From NCBI RefSeq assembly GCF_024707545.1, contig NZ_CP062229.1, positions 5,995,501 through 6,059,500 of the forward strand: a stretch of DNA of 64,000 nucleotides, read 5' to 3'. The notes under the pieces were generated by a model. That model did not search any database. It was not told the DNA's origin and was given only the letters and a program-made list of their open reading frames with translations. Shown here one piece after another: positions 46,503 to 54,170 of the stretch (its first letter is position 1; every line of letters starts with the position of its first letter). The DNA is from Mesorhizobium onobrychidis. Lineage in GTDB: Bacteria; Pseudomonadota; Alphaproteobacteria; Rhizobiales; Rhizobiaceae. Both the position numbers and the translations under genes were made by a program.

Positions 46503-46589
46503 GCGGAGGTGTCGGTTCCTTTGAGTTCATAAAGCAGGGATGCCCTGATCCCCGTCCCTGAGAACGTTCTGTTTACCTGCATGGGAGGG

Positions 46590-48320
46590 CTACCATCCCT
46601 TGGCGAGCATGAAGGCCGCAACGTGATCTGCCACAAGCTCGTAGCCAACCGTCGTCAGGTGGATGTTGTCGGCCCGCAGCGAGGCGGGGACAGTATCGTC
46701 AGCGATGTCGATCAGGTCTTGCGCCGTCGGCGTGATCGCGGCATCGGTCAGTCCATCATCGATCAGGTAGCGTCTGACATCGAGATAGCTGCCGGGGAAC
46801 GCAGCCTCCAACTCGGCATTCGACGCCATGAGGTTGATATATTCGGACTGTCCTGCACGTTCGTCGGCGTAGTCTCCGTTAAGGATGCTCATGACGACAT
46901 AGTGCTTGTCCACCGTGGACAGCAGATCGACCATGCCCTGCACGTCGCTGACGACAGACCAGTTGTTTATGCCCTTGTTATTGCGACCCGACCATATGAC
47001 TTGCGTCGATGCGGCATCGATTTTGGTCTGCACGATGACATCGGTCCCGGCCGGACATGCGACGGTGCCAGGGTCCGCGGTTGGGGTGAAGGTGTAGGTT
47101 TCGGTAGTCGAAGGCGGACCGCCCGAGGCGGTACGCGCTATTGAACCGAGGACACCGGCAATGGAGGCGCTGATTGAGCGGGATGAATTGTCGCCCGGGG
47201 TCGAGAGAAGCTGCGGCGCATTGGGGTTTGTCGCCGTGTCAACGATAGCGGTCCCGTTGAAATGGGTAATGCTGTTGGCGCCGGCGACGATCTGGTCGCC
47301 GGAGATGGTGACGGTCGGGACGACGCCGCCCTGCCTCATTGCGATCTGACTGGATCGCTGGCTGCCGATCCCGCGACTGGTTACAGGCCTAGACAGTTGC
47401 GTCGTCAACTGCGTTATCAGCGCGGACGAGGTTAGGCTGTCGCCATAGACGTAGGTTGTATAAGATGGCGTCACGACCGGATCAGAGCCACCGGCGCCTG
47501 CTTCGGCAGTAAGAGCCGCAAAAAACGCGTCCAGCAGTGTTTTAAGCGCCAAAGCCTCAGCATCAGTAAGAGATGCACCTATCCCCGCTGCTGCGAATTG
47601 ATAGCTATTAAAACTAGCGGCAACACCGTTCGTATACAGCGCACCAATAGTTAGCGCTGAAGTTGACAGCGATGTCGAGACCGTCGTGTCAGATCCAACA
47701 ACTACACCGTTTCTTACAAATGCGTAAGCTGTTGACCCGGATCGACGCAGCATAAGTAGCCCGTCGCTGCTAGCCGAAGCTGCTGATACACCATTTGCAT
47801 CTTGGTTGATGCGGAATGTCGCCAGGTTTCCGGCATTTCGCGGCGTCAGGAAAGTCTGCCCCACTGTGGACAGCGATCTGGAGCCCATGACAACCCCTGT
47901 GGTTGTCGCATTGGTGCGCGAATAAACAAAGAAGTTGGCGTCGTTAAGTGTGAAACGCCCGTTGGTGAAGCTGGGCCTTAAGTCCGTAATCAGATACCCA
48001 GTCGTACCATTGCCGGCCCATCCCTCATCCGCAGTGAAGGTGTAGCCGCCGTTTGGCGTCAGCCGATATGCAGGCTGAACGAGATTCTCGTATGCCCACT
48101 GCGCGCGAGCAGTCCTGAGAATGTAGAGCGCATCGAGCTTGGCGAAGATACCGGCCGAAACCAAGCCACGAAGGAGCGTGTCATAGATGGCCTGGCGCGG
48201 AGCTGTCGGCTGCGTGTTGAGCCGATCGAAATAGGCCACAGACTCAGCCGAATAGCCTCCTCCCCCCAGCCCTACCAATGGGCTGGCAACGAGAAGTCGC
48301 CGAAGCGGTCGCCGGTTCAT
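46590..48320 (-). CDS. Fibre/appendage protein with C-terminal SGNH (GDSL) hydrolase domain
   Basis: 576 residues from the ATG at 48320 (TGATG overlap with the preceding gene). The N-terminal half is beta-rich (a lectin-like jelly-roll pattern, GGYTFTADEGWAGNGTTGYL). The C-terminal half has SGNH features: nucleophile Ser in VYGDSLTSSALI (about residue 293), a downstream Gly/Asn region and the DxxH element ADNIHLTTVGYELVADHV (His about 552). It likely deacetylates or de-esterifies surface polysaccharide. Codon ends are visibly richer in A/T than in neighbours around 47.2-48.0 kb, which hints at recent acquisition. Confidence 0.7.
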   Translation of the reverse strand: MNRRPLRRLLVASPLVGLGGGGYSAESVAYFDRLNTQPTAPRQAIYDTLLRGLVSAGIFAKLDALYILRTARAQWAYENLVQPAYRLTPNGGYTFTADEGWAGNGTTGYLITDLRPSFTNGRFTLNDANFFVYSRTNATTTGVVMGSRSLSTVGQTFLTPRNAGNLATFRINQDANGVSAASASSDGLLMLRRSGSTAYAFVRNGVVVGSDTTVSTSLSTSALTIGALYTNGVAASFNSYQFAAAGIGASLTDAEALALKTLLDAFFAALTAEAGAGGSDPVVTPSYTTYVYGDSLTSSALITQLTTQLSRPVTSRGIGSQRSSQIAMRQGGVVPTVTISGDQIVAGANSITHFNGTAIVDTATNPNAPQLLSTPGDNSSRSISASIAGVLGSIARTASGGPPSTTETYTFTPTADPGTVACPAGTDVIVQTKIDAASTQVIWSGRNNKGINNWSVVSDVQGMVDLLSTVDKHYVVMSILNGDYADERAGQSEYINLMASNAELEAAFPGSYLDVRRYLIDDGLTDAAITPTAQDLIDIADDTVPASLRADNIHLTTVGYELVADHVAAFMLAKGW

Positions 48321-48682
48321 CACAGTGAGCGCGACACGATCGTGAGCGTCCGCTCGGCAGCCTGGTTGACAGGCACAGAGCCGGTGCCAGACCTGAACTT
48401 GATCGAGTTGAAGCCGGCGAAGATACCGAGATCGAGATAGACATGATGCGCGGCGACGACGACCAGGGCGTACTCGGTGCCATCTGGTGCATAAAGGTCA
48501 GCGAAGTTCTCGCCGTCGACGCTAACCGAGAACGTCAGACCGGCGGCTGTCCATGCTGCCGGCATGATGATGCCGATCGCATGGAGCCCGCCAAGGTCGA
48601 CCGCGGCCGACAAGGACCCGCCGCTGGCGATCACGGCCGACGCCTTGGCGACCTCGAACGGACGATCTTGTGAACGCAGCAT
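48320..48682 (-). CDS. Hypothetical phage structural-region protein
   Basis: 120 residues, beta-rich (LGGLHAIGIIMPAAWTAAGL, TFSVSVDGENFADLYAPDGT), without membrane segments. The pattern 'I.MP..W..A.LTF..S.DG..F..LY...G' recurs in small proteins upstream of phage fibres. It is coupled to the SGNH fibre gene by a TGATG overlap, so an adaptor or chaperone-like role for that fibre is plausible. Confidence 0.6.
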   Translation of the reverse strand: MLRSQDRPFEVAKASAVIASGGSLSAAVDLGGLHAIGIIMPAAWTAAGLTFSVSVDGENFADLYAPDGTEYALVVVAAHHVYLDLGIFAGFNSIKFRSGTGSVPVNQAAERTLTIVSRSL

Positions 48683-48707
48683 GGCGAGCCCTCCTTGTGT
48701 GGCCGGG

Positions 48708-48929
48708 TTAGATCGTGACCAGCTTCCAGTCGGCGTTGGTCAGACCGGTCGCCAAGTAGAAGTGGGCGCCGGCGGTGTCGAAACACCACTGGCCGATGAA
48801 CTCGGGCACGAGCACTGCGGCCGGCGTGCCGGCGTTGGTGATGTAGACCAGGCGCTTGGCGATCTCGTCGCCCTTGACGTGCCATGCCTTACCGAAGATC
48901 GAGTCGTAGGCCGACTGTGACATAGGCAT
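48708..48929 (-). CDS. Small hypothetical phage protein
   Basis: 73 residues (MPMSQSAYDSIFGKAWHVKG and on), with GGAG 8 nt before the ATG at 48929. It contains FIGQWCFDTAGAHFYLATGL followed by TNADWKL, a short beta motif common in small phage proteins near fibre genes. Probably an adaptor for the appendage encoded downstream; function unknown. Confidence 0.6.
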   Translation of the reverse strand: MPMSQSAYDSIFGKAWHVKGDEIAKRLVYITNAGTPAAVLVPEFIGQWCFDTAGAHFYLATGLTNADWKLVTI

Positions 48930-49048
48930 TTGCGTATCTCCTTGGTTTTCGCTTTTTCCAGGCAGGCTGTGGGTTTCGGATTAGCCCCCCTTGTGGCGAG
49001 GGGGAAATTGCGTGAGAACGTCCGAGCAAACGAGGTAAGAGGGTGATG

Positions 49049-49816
49049 ATGGCGCGTAAACTACTTTTGTCCGTCTACAAGGCGATGCCGCCCGCACTTC
49101 AGAAGCATGCATCGCTCTATCGGGAGGCGCTGCTGTCTGCACGGCTGATGCGGACGCGTTCGAGTGTTCGAGAGTGCAACGTCTGCGGCTACGTCGGGAA
49201 CTTCAAAGCCTTTGGTTTTCCGTCCAGGCTCGATGCGCGGTGTCCGCAATGCAACTCGCTAGAACGTCATCGTCTATTCAAGATGTGGTTCGATGAGAAC
49301 AAAGACCGGATAGCGTCAAAATCCGCGCTGCACTTCGCCCCCGAGACCGCGGTGACCAGTTTCCTCAAACCGCTGGTTTCGAAATACGTCACGGCCGATC
49401 TGTACGCCTCGCTTGCCGAAATCGTGCTGAACATCGAAGCCATCGACCTGCCCGACAACTCCTTCGATCTGGTCATCTGCTCGCATGTTCTTGAGCATGT
49501 TGACGACCGGAAGGCGCTCCGGGAGATGCACCGGATCCTCACACCAGGCGGGATTGCGCTCCTCATGACACCGGTTATCGAGGGGTGGCCAGAAACCTAC
49601 GAAAACCCCGCTATTACCAGCCCGCAGGACCGAGCGCTGCACTATGGGCAGTTCGATCATGTGCGCTATTTCGGTTCAGACATCCGCGCCCGGATCACCG
49701 ATGCCGGGTTTGCATTGAGCGAATACACGGCGGTCGAACCTTACGTCCACAAGCACGCCCTGACCCGTGGCGAGAAGATCTTCGTTGCGTCTAAGGCAGA
49801 TTTGCCAGCGCTGTGA
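49049..49816 (+). CDS. SAM-dependent class I methyltransferase (moron)
   Basis: 255 residues on the plus strand, against the surrounding operon. Residues ~43-72 hold a Cys-pair zinc-ribbon-like segment (ECNVCGYVGNFKAF ... ARCPQCNSLERHRL). The Rossmann methyltransferase part has SALHFAPETAV, IDLPDNSFDLVICSHVLEHV (motif with acidic residue and post-loop) and MHRILTPGGIALLMTPV. It looks like host-type methyltransferases for small molecules or cell-surface sugars. AAGAGGG lies 5 nt before the ATG at 49049. Being alone, opposite in strand and ended by a bidirectional hairpin, it is a likely lysogenic-conversion gene. Confidence 0.75.
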   Translation: MARKLLLSVYKAMPPALQKHASLYREALLSARLMRTRSSVRECNVCGYVGNFKAFGFPSRLDARCPQCNSLERHRLFKMWFDENKDRIASKSALHFAPETAVTSFLKPLVSKYVTADLYASLAEIVLNIEAIDLPDNSFDLVICSHVLEHVDDRKALREMHRILTPGGIALLMTPVIEGWPETYENPAITSPQDRALHYGQFDHVRYFGSDIRARITDAGFALSEYTAVEPYVHKHALTRGEKIFVASKADLPAL

Positions 49817-49840
49817 AAACTGCCTTTTGCATGCCATGCC

Positions 49841-49872
49841 GAACCGAAAATATCGTCGTAGCTTTTCGGTTC
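49841..49872. terminator. Bidirectional hairpin between moron and terminase gene
   Basis: GAACCGAAAA at 49841-49850 and TTTTCGGTTC at 49863-49872 form a perfect 10-bp stem with a 12-nt loop. The A and T runs lie within the stem, so both strands end a stem side with T residues. It separates the converging methyltransferase and terminase large subunit genes. No long T run follows outside the stem. Confidence 0.6.
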
Positions 49873-49901
49873 GATTGCCATCGAGGCCGCTTATCTCCTG
49901 A

Positions 49902-51488
49902 TTAAGCTGTTTCCCAGCCGCCGCCGGCTTGGGCTTCCATGTCGATGTCCTGCATCCACTTCGGCATCTCGGCCTCTTCGTCAGGCATCGGGAAGGAAGT
50001 CGGAAAATCCTCGTCGAGGATCCGCGCCGCGCAATCGAGCATGTCGTCATGGGCGCAGACCGGGAACGCCATGTATTCGTCCTGCACGAAGGTGCGGACC
50101 AGATTGACCGCCTTGCCCTCGTAGTCGGTCTTGACCACGCTCTCGGGCAGATAGAACTGGCCGCTCTCGAACTTCGGCACCAGGCGCTTGATGCGGTCTT
50201 CCTTGGCCATCTTGCCGCCAAGCTCGATGATCTCGAACCGGTAGTTTTCGTCGTCCATCTTGGACTTGTGGTGCTCGATGTCGGCCTGCAGGCCGTATTC
50301 TTCGTAGCCGACGCTGCGCGGGCGCCACTGGCGATGCAGGCGGAACAGCGTCTTTTGCCGCTCTGTCAGGTTGAGGCGATCGCGGACCATGTCGAGGACG
50401 TAGAAGTTGCCGTCGCCGCCCAGCCCAATCACCAGCATGGTGGTGTAGTCGCTGGTCTTCTTCTTCTTCGAAGCTGGGTCGACCAGGATGTAGACGTTGA
50501 GGTTGTGCGCCCTCGTCGCCGGCCAGTATTTGAGCCACTCCTCGCGAAAGCCCTGCTGCCGGTCGGCGGTCGGGTTGAGCAGCATCTGCGCGCCGAAGGT
50601 GTACGGGCCCTGTATCCGGCGCTTGTCTGACAGCGCGGTCGACGAGAGCAGCACCGCCTTGGTGAAATCCTCCGAGCCGTCCGACGTGCACGGATGGGTG
50701 CGGGCTGGTATGCCGCGCTCGACCATCACCGCATAGGTGTCGAACAGATGGTAGCGGGTGCCGATCGTGCGGACCCAGCCGCCATCGGTGCCAAGGTTGT
50801 CCGAGAGCTCCCACGCCGCGGTCGTCTTCAGGATCATGTCGGGCGTGCCGACCGATTCCCTCGTCACCACGTCATCGTAAACCCGGATGAAATAGTGCTT
50901 GCCGGTGGGCTGGCCGTCGACCAGGCCGTGCGCCTCGACCGTGGCTTCCTTCGGGTTGGTCTTGCGGATGAAGATCAGGCCGTCATCTTCGGACCATTTC
51001 GGCGCGTCGAACTTCGGGTTGCCCCACATCACATCGGGGAACAGCGCCTTGAGGTCTTCGTTGTTCTCGGCCTCGAACTTGATCTGGCGCAGGAAGGCTT
51101 TCGCCGTCGGCCGGTTGAACGACAGGATGCCGATCGTGACCTCGCGCCCGCCGTAGCGTTTCTCGGGCTCGTCGCCATGGCTGGCGAGGATATCCTGAAG
51201 CGACAGGCCGAAGGTGATCAGCGTCGACTTGTAGTGCTCACGGGCCCACAGATCGAGGTTGCCGTTGGGGTTGCGCTCGACCTCGCGGCAGCGAGCAAAC
51301 AGCCAGTCGCGATTGATGTCCTTGCGCTTGCAGCCGACGGTGAGCAGGTAGAACAGATCGTTCCGGCACAGCCAGCGCTTCGCCTGCGTCAGGTGGAACT
51401 CGGACTTTCGTGCTGCGGCCTCGAGGAATCGGCCGTAGAACTCAATTGACCCGAGGCGTGTCGTCGGAAGAAGCTCGCGGGAGAGCAT
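49902..51488 (-). CDS. Terminase large subunit
   Basis: 528 residues. The ATPase part has an atypical Walker A-like AREHYKSTLITFGL (about residues 83-96) and an acidic Walker B region (FIRVYDDVV). The nuclease part has VDPASKKKKTSDYTTM and the late CAHDDMLDCAARIL, with the acidic residues of the RNase-H-like fold. It cuts and pumps DNA into the procapsid through the portal. It overlaps the small subunit gene by 47 nt. Confidence 0.85.
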   Translation of the reverse strand: MLSRELLPTTRLGSIEFYGRFLEAAARKSEFHLTQAKRWLCRNDLFYLLTVGCKRKDINRDWLFARCREVERNPNGNLDLWAREHYKSTLITFGLSLQDILASHGDEPEKRYGGREVTIGILSFNRPTAKAFLRQIKFEAENNEDLKALFPDVMWGNPKFDAPKWSEDDGLIFIRKTNPKEATVEAHGLVDGQPTGKHYFIRVYDDVVTRESVGTPDMILKTTAAWELSDNLGTDGGWVRTIGTRYHLFDTYAVMVERGIPARTHPCTSDGSEDFTKAVLLSSTALSDKRRIQGPYTFGAQMLLNPTADRQQGFREEWLKYWPATRAHNLNVYILVDPASKKKKTSDYTTMLVIGLGGDGNFYVLDMVRDRLNLTERQKTLFRLHRQWRPRSVGYEEYGLQADIEHHKSKMDDENYRFEIIELGGKMAKEDRIKRLVPKFESGQFYLPESVVKTDYEGKAVNLVRTFVQDEYMAFPVCAHDDMLDCAARILDEDFPTSFPMPDEEAEMPKWMQDIDMEAQAGGGWETA

Positions 51489-52068
51489 CGCCGAAGATCT
51501 CCGTCAAATCGGTGCGCACCTGGGTGATCTGCACATCGATGTTGTTGATCGTGACGTTGACGGCCGGAGGAACCTTGCCGTCGCCGTCGAACAGCCCGAG
51601 GTGCTTACCCATGTCGACCAGCGCCGCGCGCTTGTCGTGAAGCTTGATCTTGAGCCCGCCCTTTTCGGTCTGGCTGATCTCGGAAATGCAACTGGCCGCT
51701 TCGTCGGTAAGATCGTCGCTGTTGATCAGCGCGACCTCATTGGTGATGGCAAGCCGCTGCTCGCCCGTCTCTTCATCCTCGACCATCGCTGAGACGTTGG
51801 AACGCCAGCGGACGACGTTGCGGATGTCTGAAAACCCGATCTTCGCCAGTTCGGTCAGCACGCGCTCGGCCGTTATGCCGGTGACCAGCGACCGTTTCTG
51901 CTGCGCTTCAGCGAGCGCCGCACCTACGTCAACATTGGTCAACAGGCGCTGGCCCTGAGATTTCGCCGTCTTCGCGCTGTAGCCTGCCCTGATGGCGGCC
52001 TGCGTCGCGTTGAGGTCGATCAGGTATTCCTCGACGAACCGGACCTGCTTTGGAGTGAGATCAGACAC
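51442..52068 (-). CDS. Terminase small subunit
   Basis: 208 residues. The N-terminus is the Terminase_2-type HTH (LTPKQVRFVEEYLIDLNATQ, AAIRAGYSAKTAKSQGQRLL), which recognises the packaging site. The middle is helical for oligomerisation, and the C-terminus (VNVTINNIDVQITQVRTDLT) is the usual terS tail. It precedes the large subunit with a coding overlap, as usual. Confidence 0.85.
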   Translation of the reverse strand: MSDLTPKQVRFVEEYLIDLNATQAAIRAGYSAKTAKSQGQRLLTNVDVGAALAEAQQKRSLVTGITAERVLTELAKIGFSDIRNVVRWRSNVSAMVEDEETGEQRLAITNEVALINSDDLTDEAASCISEISQTEKGGLKIKLHDKRAALVDMGKHLGLFDGDGKVPPAVNVTINNIDVQITQVRTDLTEIFGDALPRASSDDTPRVN

Positions 52069-52074
52069 GATGCG

Positions 52075-52380
52075 TCAGACCACGATGGAGGCTGGGGCGC
52101 CGCTGGTGTCGGTCTTGCGGTCGAAGTCTTCGGTTTGCTCGCGCTGCAGGCTCACCTTGCCACGATGCGGCAGATGGTGCACGGCGACGGTCTTGCCGTG
52201 TGAATTCATGACGTAGGCGATACCGCCCCACAGGGCCGCGACGACGGTATCCTCGCCCATGCGGATTTCGAGCGAGCCGAGATTGCCTATGGCGGGGTGA
52301 ACCGTGATGCGGTCGCCCTCGTACAGGTTCTCGATCGGCTGGCCGACGCCGGCGTTCTGGACATGCTTGACTGTGAACAT
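52075..52380 (-). CDS. Hypothetical small phage protein
   Basis: 101 residues, mostly beta (MFTVKHVQNAGVGQPIENLY, EDTVVAALWGGIAYVMNSHG), with AGGAGA upstream. It lies 6 nt before terS. No family recognised; proteins in this position vary between phages. Confidence 0.6.
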   Translation of the reverse strand: MFTVKHVQNAGVGQPIENLYEGDRITVHPAIGNLGSLEIRMGEDTVVAALWGGIAYVMNSHGKTVAVHHLPHRGKVSLQREQTEDFDRKTDTSGAPASIVV

Positions 52381-52461
52381 TGGTGCTTCTCCTGTTGCGT
52401 GCTGCTGCTGCGAAAAGGCCCCCGCCTGGTTGGCGAGGGCTTGGGATCAACGAACTACGGT

Positions 52462-52776
52462 TCAGCCGGCCGCGATGTGCGGATCGATGTGATTGAAGGT
52501 CACGTCTGCGGCGGTGCGCCATGTGGCGAGCGGGTTGTTGGCGCGGATGTAAGCGGCCTTGTGAGCGTCGGTCGGCGTTCGGATCGCGCTGGCGTCGGCG
52601 ACGATGGCGACATGGTCGACGATGTAGACGACCACGCTCGACAGGTCGGGAGCCTGCCACGAGACGGCGCTGTAGCGCTCGCCATAGTCGAAGTTCGCGG
52701 ACGGGGCAGCGAAGAACGAAAGCGCGATGGCTGTGGCCAGGCACGCGAACGGCATAAGCATGCGGGATATTCGCAT
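52462..52776 (-). CDS. Small exported phage protein
   Basis: 104 residues from the ATG at 52776 (GGAG 6 nt upstream). It starts with a signal-peptide-like segment (MRISRMLMPFACLATAIALS) followed by a small soluble domain (APDLSSVVVYIVDHVAIVAD, WRTAADVTFNHIDPHIAAG). It may act in the periplasm, for example in superinfection exclusion or envelope modification, but this is inference from the signal only. Longer upstream frames are not coding in character. Confidence 0.55.
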   Translation of the reverse strand: MRISRMLMPFACLATAIALSFFAAPSANFDYGERYSAVSWQAPDLSSVVVYIVDHVAIVADASAIRTPTDAHKAAYIRANNPLATWRTAADVTFNHIDPHIAAG

Positions 52777-52807
52777 TGCAGTCTCCATGGGGTTTGAGGC
52801 GTTCCGC

Positions 52808-53038
52808 ATGTATGACCCGCACGCGGTCGGGAACTGGTTGCCCACTCGGGCGAATTGTCGGGCTTGTGGCCGCCTGTTGGCGAACCGTGCCGCCGGTTTC
52901 GCGTTTCGCCATCCACGCGCCGAACACCGGAAACGGACGTGGTCGCGGCCGGGGGAGTGTGCCGGCGCTCTGCTGATGCTGAAATGGCTTCGCTTCCACC
53001 GGGAGAGCGCGCTCAACCCCGATGGGGACAAACGCTAG
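52808..53038 (+). CDS. Possible small plus-strand protein
   Basis: In the 350-nt gap between 52776 and 53127 the only sizeable frame is on the plus strand: 76 codons from the ATG at 52808. It is Arg/Trp-rich with a CxxC (ANCRACGRLLAN) and ends NPDGDKR. About 80% of codons end in G/C by my count, but it has no clear ribosome-binding site and matches no family. It could equally be a chance frame over the upstream regulatory region of the exported-protein gene. Confidence 0.25.
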   Translation: MYDPHAVGNWLPTRANCRACGRLLANRAAGFAFRHPRAEHRKRTWSRPGECAGALLMLKWLRFHRESALNPDGDKR

Positions 53039-53126
53039 TCGCTCGGCCCCGAAGGGCTGCGGTCTGGTCAGCAAGTCGTCCCGATCGGAGAATTAAACTG
53101 ATTTGCGTTGTGCTGCAAGGGTTTGG

Positions 53127-53405
53127 CTATTCAATGAGCGTGTAGCCGTCCTCGAACTCTTTCGACGGAGACCATGACGCATATCCGCCATCGTACAAGA
53201 CGAAGTATCCCTTATCGGTGTCGGTGCCGGCGTAGCGCTTGTGCCAGTCATTCGGAACCGCCAAGGGCTTACGACGCTCGTCACCGACAGCAATGATCTT
53301 GGTGACGATGCCGGCGTCAGAGAGGATCACACTGGCGATCTTAAAGGCTCTCACCTTCTTGTGGCACTGGTAGCGGGGCATTGCTCGGGATGGGGCGTTA
53401 TCCAT
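53127..53405 (-). CDS. Small hypothetical phage protein
   Basis: 92 residues (RAMPRYQCHKKVRAFKIASV, DKGYFVLYDGGYASWSPSKE). The C-terminal VLYDGGYASWSPSKEFEDGY matches a small phage protein pattern often annotated as hypothetical and found in diverse tailed phages. It overlaps the end of the preceding gene by 8 nt, so it is in the same transcript. Confidence 0.6.
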   Translation of the reverse strand: MDNAPSRAMPRYQCHKKVRAFKIASVILSDAGIVTKIIAVGDERRKPLAVPNDWHKRYAGTDTDKGYFVLYDGGYASWSPSKEFEDGYTLIE

Positions 53406-53613
53406 TGGTCGTCTCCAATTCGATGATGGCGCGCTTCAGATAGTTGGCCTGATCGAGGGTTTCCTCGTAGGCGTGCTGAAGCCAGTCGCGCAGGTTGAGA
53501 TCAGTACGGTCGAGGGTGACGCCGTACTTGGCGATTCCGAGTTCGGAGCGGCGCAGCAGGTCAGCGCGGACCGCCGCGACGACGCTGTCGGTTTGGGGTG
53601 CTTCGGTTGCCAT
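53398..53613 (-). CDS. Small phage protein, MazG-like or dATPase-associated motif
   Basis: 71 residues with the pattern YGVTLDRTDLNLRDWLQHAY followed by EETLDQANYLKRAIIELE, common in a family of short phage proteins sometimes linked to nucleotide pyrophosphohydrolases (the EExxD helix resembles MazG). The catalytic set is incomplete at this length, so enzyme activity is doubtful. Start and stop are both overlapped with neighbours (TGATG upstream). Confidence 0.6.
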   Translation of the reverse strand: MATEAPQTDSVVAAVRADLLRRSELGIAKYGVTLDRTDLNLRDWLQHAYEETLDQANYLKRAIIELETTNG

Positions 53614-54170
53614 CACGCCGCCTCGATGAAGGCTTCCTCGATCCGCGTCACGGTGTCCTTGCCGAACATGCGGTCGATGATGACGCGGACGCAGCCAGGC
53701 TTGGTCTTGCCGTCCTTGAACGTCGCCCATGTGCCGGCGAGCGGTCCTTCGTTGATCAGGATGCGGTCGCCGGGCAGATAGCCCTCGCCGCTGCGAGCCT
53801 TGCCCTGGTCGAACCTGCCGGCCTCGCACTCGGCGCGCAGCTGCTCGATCTTCGCGTCGTCGACAAAGACCGGGCGCGGCGCGTTGAGCGGCTTCACGAT
53901 CGCATCGAAGTGACGGAAGTGGCGACGGTCGTGCAGTTTGGTGAAATCGTCGCCGGACAGGCGGCCGAAGAGATAACCCGGCAGCAACGGCAGCCGAACC
54001 TCTTTGCGGCGGCCCTTGGTGTGGCGGACCAGCGTCCAGCGGCCATACATTGGCAGGAAATACTCGATCTCTGCCGCCTTCATCTCGTCGGCGCAGCGGA
54101 TCTCGCCGCGAAACGTCGGGCGGATCACGTACCAGTGTGGGGCTTTCATGAATTTTTCCTCGTTGTTCAT
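53613..54170 (-). CDS. NusG-like transcription elongation/antitermination protein
   Basis: 185 residues from the ATG at 54170 (ATGA overlap with the replication gene). The NGN domain is clear: PHWYVIRPTFRGEIRCADEM, EIEYFLPMYGRW and LPLLPGYLFGRLSGDD. A KOW-like segment follows (YLPGDRILINEGPLAGTWAT). NusG paralogues such as RfaH and LoaP bind RNA polymerase and let it read long operons. It stands just upstream of the roughly 40-kb terminase-to-lysis block, so a late-gene antiterminator role is plausible. Confidence 0.8.
   Translation of the reverse strand: MNNEEKFMKAPHWYVIRPTFRGEIRCADEMKAAEIEYFLPMYGRWTLVRHTKGRRKEVRLPLLPGYLFGRLSGDDFTKLHDRRHFRHFDAIVKPLNAPRPVFVDDAKIEQLRAECEAGRFDQGKARSGEGYLPGDRILINEGPLAGTWATFKDGKTKPGCVRVIIDRMFGKDTVTRIEEAFIEAA

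Noticed and set aside
44424..46532. 702-codon plus-strand frame opposite the portal gene
   Set aside because: Antisense shadow of the portal gene; no motifs.
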